Below are positions 1 to 5,345 of a stretch of DNA of 8,204 bases, piece by piece. The notes under the pieces are model-generated. The model saw only the letters and a list, made by a program, of their open reading frames with translations, was not told where the DNA came from and did not search any database. This DNA is from Lachnospiraceae bacterium (GTDB lineage Bacteria > Bacillota > Clostridia > Lachnospirales > Lachnospiraceae), in contig CAAGFJ010000025.1 in NCBI GenBank assembly GCA_900769115.1, positions 1 through 8,204 on the forward strand, read 5' to 3'. The translations under genes and the position numbers were made by a program. Within the stretch, counting starts at the first letter, position 1. The number at the start of each line of letters is the position of its first letter.

Positions 1-3
1 CAT
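1..3 (-). CDS. Start codon of a leftward gene that leaves the window
   Basis: On the minus strand, positions 3-1 read ATG and are preceded by AAAGGAG (complement of 9-15) with a 5-nt spacer, a textbook Bacillota ribosome binding site. Nothing of the protein is visible beyond the initiator methionine, so no function can be given. A candidate promoter lies at 39-67 on the same strand and a tandem operator-like repeat at 49-88. The gene would be divergently transcribed from the Rpn-like gene at 248. The call rests only on RBS, start codon and promoter spacing. Confidence 0.5.
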
Positions 4-38
4 AATAGCTCCTTTCTGAATCAAACAAAGGTATCTTA

Positions 39-67
39 AATATAAGCCTTTGCAAAAGTAACTGCAA
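39..67 (-). promoter_or_regulatory. Candidate sigma-A promoter for the leftward edge gene
   Basis: Read on the minus strand, TTGCAG (complement of 62-67) is followed after exactly 17 nt by TATATT (complement of 39-44). The -10 matches TATAAT at five of six positions and the -35 matches TTGACA at three of six. Transcription would start near position 32, about 30 nt before the ATG at position 3. The weak -35 sits inside a tandem repeat (49-88), as expected for a promoter controlled by a bound protein. Inferred from sequence only. Confidence 0.4.
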
Positions 68-88
68 GTTTGCAATCGTAGTTGCAAG
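49..88. repeat. Two tandem 20-bp repeats with TTGCAA half-sites, operator-like
   Basis: Positions 49-68 and 69-88 are the same 20-bp unit at 16 of 20 positions. Each unit contains two copies of the self-complementary hexamer TTGCAA (or CTGCAA) 12 bp apart, starting at 50, 62, 70 and 82. The second unit therefore holds a dyad, TTGCAA-N6-TTGCAA (70-87), the size of a dimeric repressor site. The array covers the -35 and spacer of the putative leftward promoter, so it more likely controls the gene at the left edge than the Rpn-like gene. The regulator cannot be named from sequence. Confidence 0.55.
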
Positions 89-138
89 CAAAATCTAGCG
101 TTTAAAAATACATTTAAAGGCAAGATTTGACAAGCTGT

Positions 139-156
139 TGTCCCATTTATGGGACA
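139..156. repeat. 18-bp perfect inverted repeat upstream of the Rpn-like gene
   Basis: TGTCCCAT and ATGGGACA are exact reverse complements separated by TT. As DNA this is a good dimer-binding site; as RNA it gives a seven-pair stem with a TTTA loop, followed on the plus strand by a T-rich run (157-167). It could be an operator, or a weak terminator or attenuator that blocks readthrough into the Rpn-like gene. Sequence does not decide between these. Confidence 0.5.
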
Positions 157-181
157 TTGATTTTGTTAAACTGTGTATATG

Positions 182-228
182 CTAGCAAGAGGCGATAAGC
201 CGAACTAGATTTTTATAAGAGCGCGCTC
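182..228 (+). promoter_or_regulatory. Structured leader of the Rpn-like gene (two inverted repeats)
   Basis: Two further dyads lie between the 139-156 palindrome and the RBS. An imperfect hairpin pairs CTAG (182-185) with CTAG (205-208) and GGC (191-193) with GCC (199-201), and is followed by ATTTTTAT. A perfect 10-bp palindrome, GAGCGCGCTC, covers 219-228 and ends five bases before the SD (AGGAGGT, 234-240). A possible -10 (TATAAG, 214-219) has no convincing -35. A leader like this could limit translation from readthrough transcripts, as known for some insertion sequences; that role is inference. Confidence 0.3.
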
Positions 229-247
229 CGAATAGGAGGTAGAGCAT

Positions 248-1420
248 ATGGCACAGAAGAGGGAAGAAGGAAAAGGAAAGTATTGTGGGTTGAGTGAAGA
301 GCACATACCATATGTTATGGAAACTGCGAATTACAGGGATGTAACGGATAAGACAATCCGAGAGATGTTCCCGCTCATTTCAGAGGACGAGGTAGTAGGA
401 AGACTGAAGCAGGATTACCGGCAATTCATGCGGTATCAGAGCTTCCAGGAACCGCTCAGGCAGTTATTCATGGAATTCATGACCGGGAAGAAGACCTTGC
501 CGTTAATCTATGATGCATTTTTTAAGAAGATATTCGAGCCGGAGATCTATCCGGAGCGGTTAGAGGGCCTGATCAGCAGTATCATCGGGGAACGTGTGAA
601 GATCCGGAAGGTATTGCCGGTGACAGAATGCATGCTTGCAGAGGATACGTTGCTAGTCATGGATATCGTGGTGGAGATGGAGGATGGTTCGATTGCCAAT
701 GTCGAGATCCAGAAGCTGCCATACCGGTTCCAGGGTGGAAGACTCAGCTGTTATTCCTCTGATCTGATGATGCGGCAGTATAGTCGACTGAAAGGGGAGG
801 AGGGGAAGGAATTCAGTTACAAGGATATGCACAAGGTCTACATGATCGTACTTTACGAGAAGAGCGAGGAGGCATTCAAAGATGCCACATTAGGCGGGAA
901 GTATTTACATAAGGGCAAGGTAAGATTCGATACCGGGCTTAAGGTGGAATTGTTGCAGGAATTCTACTTGGTGGCACTTGACGTATTCCGGAAAAGTAAG
1001 TATGCTAGGGATAAGAATGAACAGAATGCATGGCTGTCGCTGTTGACAGCTGCAACGGTGGAAGACTTAGAGAGATTAGTAGTGGATTATCCGTGGATGT
1101 TGGAGATCTGCTACAATATCTCAGAATATCTCCACAAGACGGAGGAGGTGCTTGACATGTTTTCAGAGGCATTACACATGTTAGATTCGAATACGGTGCA
1201 ATACATGATTGATGAATTGCAGGAGAAGATCGTGCGTCAGAAAGAGGAGCTGGCGAGTCGAGATAAAGAACTGGCGCAAGAGAAAGCAGTGAACCGCAAG
1301 AAAGATGAAGAGTTAGCGCAAGAGAAGGCAGTGAATCGTGAGAAAGATAAAGAGCTGGCAAGCAAAGATAAGAGAATTGCAGAGTTAGAGGTAATGCTGC
1401 GAATGGAAAGCAAGGAATAA
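248..1420 (+). CDS. Rpn-like PD-(D/E)XK nuclease / putative transposase (PDDEXK_2 type)
   Basis: A 390-residue protein of the 'Rpn family recombination-promoting nuclease/putative transposase' kind, common in multiple copies in Clostridia. The nuclease core is residues 85-250: LPLIYDAFFKKIF at 84-96, the presumed metal-binding Asp139 in VMDIVVEM, and Glu153 in NVEIQ, where Gln155 takes the place of the usual Lys of the (D/E)xK motif, as is typical of this family. Residues 250-330 are helical, and 325-385 form a highly charged coiled coil with an internal 14-residue repeat. The start is ATG 248 with SD AGGAGGT at 234-240. Arginine codons such as CGG and AGG are frequent, unlike guaB, which favours CGT, consistent with accessory origin. 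E. coli relatives are Mg-dependent DNA endonucleases that stimulate RecA-independent recombination; whether this copy cuts DNA is not shown. An in-frame internal start lies at 1157. Confidence 0.85.
   Translation: MAQKREEGKGKYCGLSEEHIPYVMETANYRDVTDKTIREMFPLISEDEVVGRLKQDYRQFMRYQSFQEPLRQLFMEFMTGKKTLPLIYDAFFKKIFEPEIYPERLEGLISSIIGERVKIRKVLPVTECMLAEDTLLVMDIVVEMEDGSIANVEIQKLPYRFQGGRLSCYSSDLMMRQYSRLKGEEGKEFSYKDMHKVYMIVLYEKSEEAFKDATLGGKYLHKGKVRFDTGLKVELLQEFYLVALDVFRKSKYARDKNEQNAWLSLLTAATVEDLERLVVDYPWMLEICYNISEYLHKTEEVLDMFSEALHMLDSNTVQYMIDELQEKIVRQKEELASRDKELAQEKAVNRKKDEELAQEKAVNREKDKELASKDKRIAELEVMLRMESKE
1109..1117 (+). promoter_or_regulatory. Candidate extended -10 promoter inside the Rpn-like gene
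   Basis: TGCTACAAT matches the extended -10 pattern TGnTATAAT except for one base (C for T in the hexamer, 1112-1117). No good -35 is present 16-18 nt upstream, which extended -10 promoters do not require. Transcription would begin near 1123-1125, about 20 nt before the internal Shine-Dalgarno at 1143 and about 33 nt before the internal ATG at 1157. This geometry is what a separate transcript for the C-terminal small protein would need. Confidence 0.4.
1157..1420 (+). CDS. Possible intragenic small protein: in-frame C-terminal 87 residues of the Rpn-like gene
   Basis: ATG 1157 is codon 304 of the Rpn-like frame. It is preceded by AGGAGGTG (1143-1150), a near-complete match to the anti-SD of 16S rRNA, with a 6-nt spacer. 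That is as strong as or stronger than the SD of the full-length start. Translation from here would give 87 residues (304-390) containing only the terminal helices and the repeated coiled coil, without the nuclease core. In E. coli, rpn genes are known to express in-frame C-terminal small proteins (RpnS) from internal promoters and RBSs, and these bind and block the toxic full-length protein. The same arrangement here, in a different branch of the superfamily, is inference. The SD could instead be a chance outcome of Glu-Glu-Val codons (GAG GAG GTG). Confidence 0.45.
   Translation: MFSEALHMLDSNTVQYMIDELQEKIVRQKEELASRDKELAQEKAVNRKKDEELAQEKAVNREKDKELASKDKRIAELEVMLRMESKE
1268..1351 (+). repeat. 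42-bp in-frame tandem repeat encoding a coiled-coil unit
   Basis: Residues 341-354 and 355-368 of the Rpn-like protein repeat a 14-residue unit starting ELAQEKAVNR. The two DNA copies (1268-1309 and 1310-1351) agree at 34 of 42 positions. Six of the eight differences are synonymous; the other two swap charge (Lys to Glu and Glu to Lys). Half-units, ELASRDK and ELASKDK, flank the pair. Fourteen residues is two heptads, so gain or loss of a unit keeps the coiled-coil register. Confidence 0.8.
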
Positions 1421-1587
1421 GCTAAGTACAGACTTATGGAGAAGGATTATGCAGTCTCTATTCTTGCTAGTAACATAAGCAAAAACGATCACCAATAGTT
1501 TTCGTAGGACTAGGGTGGCCTGTTTTGGTCAAGCTTTGCGAGAGCATGCTTTAACTATGCATTAATAAACCACAGTTAAAATTTCGG

Positions 1588-1639
1588 AGCCGGTTAATGT
1601 CAGAACGACCCCGGCTTGGAACCAATTTTTCTAGGCCGG
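1588..1639 (+). repeat. Mutually exclusive hairpins in the gap after the Rpn-like gene
   Basis: Three alternating blocks, GCCGG (1589-1593), CCGGC (1611-1615) and GCCGG (1635-1639), allow two competing stems: AGCCGG 1588-1593 with CCGGCT 1611-1616, or an 11-pair stem 1611-1621 with 1629-1639 and a 7-nt loop. Two pairs of the longer stem (1616/1634 and 1618/1632) are G-U in plus-strand RNA and would be A-C mismatches in minus-strand RNA, so the structure favours a rightward transcript. No U-tract follows it immediately, so it is not a standard terminator. On the minus strand the shorter stem is followed after a few bases by AAATTTTAA and might weakly end the ABC-F transcript. The rest of the 1421-1686 gap shows no coding sequence. 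Confidence 0.45.
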
Positions 1640-1640
1640 A

Positions 1641-1684
1641 GCGTCCGTTTAACATATACTGTATCGACTTGCGCTGTGCAAGGG
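1641..1684 (-). repeat. Dispersed hairpin-bearing repeat, copy A
   Basis: On the minus strand, beginning two bases after the ABC-F stop codon, CCCTTGCACAGCG (complement of 1672-1684) continues as CAAGTCGAT and, 23 nt after the 13-mer, ACGGACGC (complement of 1641-1648). The same blocks in the same order occur on the plus strand at 8128-8158, also at a gene's 3' end. CTTGC and GCAAG form a 5-bp stem with loop ACAGC (1668-1682). Origin unknown: possible edge of a small mobile element or a shared 3'-end RNA element. Confidence 0.5.
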
Positions 1685-1686
1685 AA

Positions 1687-3591
1687 TTAGTCCTCCGAGA
1701 GGCTTTCCCATGTCTCGTAGAGCTCTTCTAACTTGGCGCTAACTTCCGCCTGTTTGGTTGTGATCTCCGTGAGCTTAGCAACATTGGTTGCATTTTCTGG
1801 AAGTGTCATCTCTTCTTCAAGAGAGGAGAGTAGTTGCTCTAATTCTTCAATGCGGGCTTCTGTCTTCTTGATATCGTTCTGACGCTTGCGTTCTTTGGCC
1901 TGTTCCTCTTTAGAACGTTTCCAGTCTTTTTTGTTCTCTGTTTCTTCTTTGACGACGACAGCTTTTTCTTCGGCACGGGCAGTAGATACTAACTGTTGTT
2001 CGATATAGTAATCATAGTTACCAATATAAGAAGTAATGCCGGTTGGCGATAAGTCTAAGATCCGGGTTGCCGTCTGGTTAATAAAGTAACGGTCGTGTGA
2101 CACATACAGAATTGTACCGGAATAATTCGTTAGGGCATTTTCCAAGATCTCTTTGGAGGTAATATCCAAATGGTTGGTCGGCTCATCCAAGATTAAGAAA
2201 TTGGCATTCGACAGCATCAATTTGGCAAGGCTGACACGTCCGCGCTCTCCACCACTTAAGTCTTCAATCTTCTTAAATACATCTTCTCCGGTAAATAAAA
2301 AGGCAGCTAATACGTTACGCACCCTTGTGTTATTCATCTGTGGATAGGCATCCTGCAATTCATCAAAAATGGTCTTGTCAGGGTGTAATACCTGATGTTC
2401 CTGATCGTAGTAGCCGATATGAACCTGGGCACCTAATACGACCTTGCCGGAATCCTTTGAAAGTAACTGATTGATGATCTTCAAGATAGTAGTCTTGCCG
2501 GTTCCATTGTTGCCGATTAAGGCAACTCGTTCACCGCGCTTGATATCCATGTTAACATTAGAGAAAATGGTCTTGCCATCAAAAGACTTTGCCAGGCCTT
2601 CCACTAATAAGACATCATTACCGCTTTCCACATCCGGAGTCAGGGTAAGGCGCATCTCATCATGTACCTCCTGCGGCTTGTCTAGCCGATCAATCTTGTC
2701 TAACATCTTCTCGCGGCTCTCGGCACGTTTGATCGATTTCTCACGGTTGAACTGCTTTAATTTGGCAATGACTTCCTCCTGATGCTTAATCTCTGCCTGC
2801 TGGTTCATATAGGCACGATATTTGGAAAGTCGAACTTCCTCGCGTTTTTTAGCATAGTAACTGTAATTGCCGTGATAGATTGTCGCCTGTGTGTTTTCAA
2901 TCTCAACCACCTTGGTAACAATCTTGTCTAAGAAATAACGGTCATGTGATACGATAATAACAGCACCGTCATAACCACGCAGATACCCCTCTAACCAGGC
3001 AATACTGTTAAGGTCTAGGTGGTTGGTCGGCTCGTCCAGCAAAATGATATCCGGGCGGGACAGCAGCAGACGTCCAAGAGATACACGGGTTTTCTGACCA
3101 CCGGAAAGTTCACTGACCGGACGGTTAAACTCAGATTCTTCGAAGCCTAATCCCTTAAGGATTCCGGTAATCTGGCTTTCAAAGGAATAACCATCCTGCA
3201 TTTCAAAGGTATGATTCATGCGGGTATAGCGTTCTAAGGCATCCTCTAATTCGGCTCCCTCCAAATGCTTCATATCCTGTTCTAACTGACGGATCTGTTC
3301 CTGCAGGTCGATCACGTTCTGTTTGACACTGAGTAATTCTTCATAAATGGTCTTATCATAGTAAGAATTCTGATGCTGGGCAAGGTAACCGACAGTAATG
3401 TCTTTGCCAATCACAACCTGTCCTTCATCAGCCTCCTCTTCATTCATGATGATCTTAAGTAAAGTAGACTTGCCAGCGCCGTTAATTCCGACAATGGCAA
3501 GCTTCTCTTTGGCTTCTATATGAAAATTAATGTGGTTTAATATCTCATTGACACCATAGGCTTTAGAGATATTCTGACATGCGAGTACCAT
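1687..3591 (-). CDS. ABC-F family ATPase, YdiF-like
   Basis: A soluble protein of 634 residues with two ATP-binding cassettes and no membrane segments, as in ABC-F proteins that act on ribosomes. Cassette 1 has Walker A GINGAGKST (35-43), signature LSGGQ (162-166), Walker B IILLDE (182-187) and switch His216. Cassette 2 has GNNGTGKTT (360-368), LSGGE (445-449), FLILDE (465-470) and His499. Both catalytic glutamates are intact. The charged helical linker at about 240-310 is the P-site interaction region, and 535-634 is a C-terminal coiled coil, as in B. subtilis YdiF. ABC-F members either rescue stalled ribosomes or give resistance to ribosome-targeting drugs; the generic linker suggests a housekeeping type, but specificity cannot be read from sequence. 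It starts 18 nt after cysE with AGGA 9 nt upstream, so the two are probably one operon. Confidence 0.9.
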   Translation of the reverse strand: MVLACQNISKAYGVNEILNHINFHIEAKEKLAIVGINGAGKSTLLKIIMNEEEADEGQVVIGKDITVGYLAQHQNSYYDKTIYEELLSVKQNVIDLQEQIRQLEQDMKHLEGAELEDALERYTRMNHTFEMQDGYSFESQITGILKGLGFEESEFNRPVSELSGGQKTRVSLGRLLLSRPDIILLDEPTNHLDLNSIAWLEGYLRGYDGAVIIVSHDRYFLDKIVTKVVEIENTQATIYHGNYSYYAKKREEVRLSKYRAYMNQQAEIKHQEEVIAKLKQFNREKSIKRAESREKMLDKIDRLDKPQEVHDEMRLTLTPDVESGNDVLLVEGLAKSFDGKTIFSNVNMDIKRGERVALIGNNGTGKTTILKIINQLLSKDSGKVVLGAQVHIGYYDQEHQVLHPDKTIFDELQDAYPQMNNTRVRNVLAAFLFTGEDVFKKIEDLSGGERGRVSLAKLMLSNANFLILDEPTNHLDITSKEILENALTNYSGTILYVSHDRYFINQTATRILDLSPTGITSYIGNYDYYIEQQLVSTARAEEKAVVVKEETENKKDWKRSKEEQAKERKRQNDIKKTEARIEELEQLLSSLEEEMTLPENATNVAKLTEITTKQAEVSAKLEELYETWESLSED

Positions 3592-3609
3592 AATGTTATT
3601 TCCTTTTCT

Positions 3610-4554
3610 TTAGATTTCGTATACATAATCCGTAGCGGATATCTGGGCATGTGTGTCCTGCTTGATCGCTAATTCCGGTGGAGTTACAGATACACGGGTA
3701 TTAGCCGGAATGGAATTCGTAATAAATGCACCACCGCCAATCACTGAGTCGGCACCAATGACCGTCTCTCCACCAAGAACCGTAGCATTAGAATAGATGG
3801 TTACCCGGTCTTCGATTGTCGGATGACGCTTCACACCTGCAAGATGTTGCCCGCCACGTGTACTTAACGCACCTAATGTAACACCCTGATATAATTTGAC
3901 GTAATCCCCGATGAGAGTAGTCTCGCCGACAACAATTCCGGTTCCGTGATCCATAAAGAAATATTTGCCAATCGTTGCACCGGCGTTGATATCAATTCCT
4001 GTTTTGCCGTGTGCATGCTCTGTCATAACACGCGGGATAAATGGTACATGCATGTTATACAATTCGTGTGCAACCCGGTATACAAAGGTGGCATAGAATC
4101 CCGGATAAGAGAAGATGATCTGTTCTTTGCTGTCAGCAGCCGGATCACCATCATAGCCTGCCTGCACGTCTAATAACAGCATTTCCTGAATGTGAGGAAC
4201 GGCTTCAAAGAACTTGCAGCAGATATCTTCTGCTTCGGCTATAACGTCCGGGTTAGAGGAAAAGATTCCCGGCTCCCGGTCATAAGCAAGTGCCAAGGCA
4301 ACCTGCTTTCTTAATTTGAGATGCAGACTGGAAAGAATCTGACCGGTGTAATAAGCAGCGTTGGTAACATCAACGCGGTCTGTACTGAAGTAGCCTGGAA
4401 ACATCAGACGTTTCAGATCATCTAAGATCTCAATGATCGTAGTACGGACCGGAAGGTATTTGTCAGACTTGCCAAGTAACAGGTCTGACTGGGTGTAATT
4501 ATAGTTGATTGCATTTACAATATCGGGTAATAAATCGTTAAATTGTTTATTCAT
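3610..4554 (-). CDS. cysE: Serine O-acetyltransferase (CysE/EpsC type)
   Basis: Transfers acetyl from acetyl-CoA to L-serine to make O-acetylserine, the precursor of cysteine. The 314-residue protein has a helical N-terminal domain (about 1-180) and a left-handed beta-helix of hexapeptide repeats (about 185-285). Residues matching the E. coli CysE active site are Asp137 (GDPA), Asp188 (GIDIN), Asp202-His203 (FMDHGTGIVVGET) and His244 (KRHPTI). The length and long N-terminus fit the EpsC-type enzyme of Clostridia; epsC is an alternative symbol. The start is ATG at 4554, with GGAGG (complement of 4560-4564) 5 nt upstream; an in-frame TTG at 4566 is rejected because it overlaps that SD. First gene of the leftward operon with the ABC-F ATPase. 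No cysteine synthase is adjacent and no T-box or other cysteine-responsive leader was seen. Confidence 0.92.
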   Translation of the reverse strand: MNKQFNDLLPDIVNAINYNYTQSDLLLGKSDKYLPVRTTIIEILDDLKRLMFPGYFSTDRVDVTNAAYYTGQILSSLHLKLRKQVALALAYDREPGIFSSNPDVIAEAEDICCKFFEAVPHIQEMLLLDVQAGYDGDPAADSKEQIIFSYPGFYATFVYRVAHELYNMHVPFIPRVMTEHAHGKTGIDINAGATIGKYFFMDHGTGIVVGETTLIGDYVKLYQGVTLGALSTRGGQHLAGVKRHPTIEDRVTIYSNATVLGGETVIGADSVIGGGAFITNSIPANTRVSVTPPELAIKQDTHAQISATDYVYEI

Positions 4555-4646
4555 AATATCCTCCAAAGGTTCTCTCTTCTATAGTATATGTGTATAAAAA
4601 TAGGAAAGTACATTACACATAAAATGAAACAATAATCTAATTTAAC

Positions 4647-4655
4647 AGTATACCA
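4647..4655 (-). promoter_or_regulatory. Candidate extended -10 promoter of the cysE-ABC-F operon
   Basis: On the minus strand, TGGTATACT gives an extended -10 with a hexamer matching TATAAT at five of six positions; the -35 region is only a T-rich tract. The leader would be about 85 nt. A second TATACT nearer the gene (complement of 4583-4588) has a three-of-six -35 at 18 nt spacing and is an alternative. The region 4567-4834 is divergent, shared with the cheX promoters, which do not overlap this one. Confidence 0.4.
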
Positions 4656-4698
4656 TAGGATGAGAAAAGAAAAAACAGGAAATTTACTCAAAAAAAGC

Positions 4699-4726
4699 TT
4701 GCAAAATATAAGACAGGTGATATAAT
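4699..4726 (+). promoter_or_regulatory. Upstream sigma-A promoter (P1) for cheX-guaB
   Basis: TTGCAA (4699-4704), a 16-nt spacer and a consensus TATAAT (4721-4726), with TG at 4718-4719 making an extended -10. The predicted start is near 4733, giving a leader of about 100 nt that runs through P2. No hairpin with a U-tract lies between the two promoters. Confidence 0.65.
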
Positions 4727-4766
4727 AGGAAAAATTCAAAAATGCTGAAAAAGGTCTTTTTTTTAT

Positions 4767-4795
4767 TTGCTAAGTTCCTCTGATTCATGTATAAT
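4767..4795 (+). promoter_or_regulatory. Downstream sigma-A promoter (P2) for cheX-guaB
   Basis: TTGCTA (4767-4772), a 17-nt spacer and consensus TATAAT (4790-4795). The start would be near 4802, leaving about 33 nt before the cheX ATG. Both cheX promoters look sigma-A-like; no flagellar sigma-28 pattern was seen, so this chemotaxis gene is probably not in the late flagellar regulon. Confidence 0.65.
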
Positions 4796-4834
4796 GTTTA
4801 TATTATTTAGCGGGATGCGGAAAAGAGGACTACA

Positions 4835-5311
4835 ATGAGGAAGGCACTAGATGTTAATAACATTAACCCATTTTTACAGTCGACTATCAGCGTTTTTGAA
4901 AGTGTGACTCAGTTGAAGCTTACGGTAGGGAAACCTTCATTTGCTGATTTTTCATTTCAGAAGCCAACATACACCATTACCGTCGGTGTGGTCGGACAGA
5001 TGAAAGGACAGGCTGTTTTGACAATGGAGTTAGACCATGCGAAAGAAATTGCAAGCAAGATGATGTTCGGAATGCCAATCGCAGAATTAGATGAGATGGC
5101 TTGTTCAGCACTTAATGAGTTGAGCAATATGATTATGGGTAACACTGCAACAATATTCTCGACACAAGGAAAGATTATTGATATTACACCACCAATTTCT
5201 ATGGTGGGAACGGATTTGCAGATCAAGTCTGATATTGATCCGATCTGTGTACCATTATTATTAGATGGGGCAGAATATATCAAGTTATACATTTGTGTAT
5301 ACGAGGAGTAA
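4835..5311 (+). CDS. cheX: Chemotaxis protein CheX (CheY-P phosphatase)
   Basis: A 158-residue protein of the CheC/CheX/FliY family, cytoplasmic phosphatases that dephosphorylate CheY-P and reset the flagellar motor signal. The family's catalytic pair is visible once, Glu95 and Asn98 in the helix ALNELSNMIMGN, which fits CheX (one active site per monomer) rather than CheC or FliY (usually two). Full length and without signal peptide or membrane segment. The start is ATG 4835 with GAGG at 4825-4828 and a 6-nt spacer. Two sigma-A promoters precede it, and guaB follows 34 nt after the stop with no terminator between, so the two are probably co-transcribed. No other chemotaxis gene is in the window. 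Confidence 0.9.
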   Translation: MRKALDVNNINPFLQSTISVFESVTQLKLTVGKPSFADFSFQKPTYTITVGVVGQMKGQAVLTMELDHAKEIASKMMFGMPIAELDEMACSALNELSNMIMGNTATIFSTQGKIIDITPPISMVGTDLQIKSDIDPICVPLLLDGAEYIKLYICVYEE

Positions 5312-5345
5312 TATTACAAAATATCAAGAAAGGGCAAAAGAGAAA

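Noticed and set aside
127..155. TTGACA at 127-132 as the -35 of the Rpn-like gene.
   Set aside because: No acceptable -10 lies 16-18 nt downstream; that position falls in the GGGAC arm of the palindrome.
1005..1361. Open frames antisense to the Rpn-like, ABC-F, cysE, cheX and guaB genes and in the two AT-rich gaps.
   Set aside because: They lie opposite clear conserved genes or in low-complexity sequence, encode no recognisable domain and lack good RBSs; they are frame shadows.
182..1470. CTAGCAAGA at 182-190 and its reverse complement at 1462-1470 flank the Rpn-like gene like terminal inverted repeats.
   Set aside because: Only 9 bp match well. Comparing two gaps of about 250 bp gives a match this long by chance roughly one time in four. 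Similarity outside the 9-mer is weak and no target-site duplication was seen.
1464..1482. TTGCT/AGCAA hairpin after the Rpn-like gene as a terminator.
   Set aside because: Five pairs only, and no T-tract follows it on either strand.
4555..4566. An in-frame TTG start for cysE at 4566.
   Set aside because: It overlaps the GGAGG that serves ATG 4554.
4748..4764. A-run and T-run (AAAAAG / CTTTTT) that could be called a terminator between P1 and P2.
   Set aside because: The stem is almost all A-T and the loop would be only two bases.
4742..4783. A 13-codon ORF with four Phe codons between the two cheX promoters, like a leader peptide.
   Set aside because: The SD match (AGGA) is 11 nt away, no terminator or antiterminator pair follows, and the region is A/T homopolymer-rich, which makes Lys and Phe codons by chance.
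5265..5345. An upstream in-frame ATG for guaB at 5265.
   Set aside because: It lies inside cheX, adds 27 residues not found in the family, and lacks a good RBS; ATG 5346 matches the usual IMPDH N-terminus.
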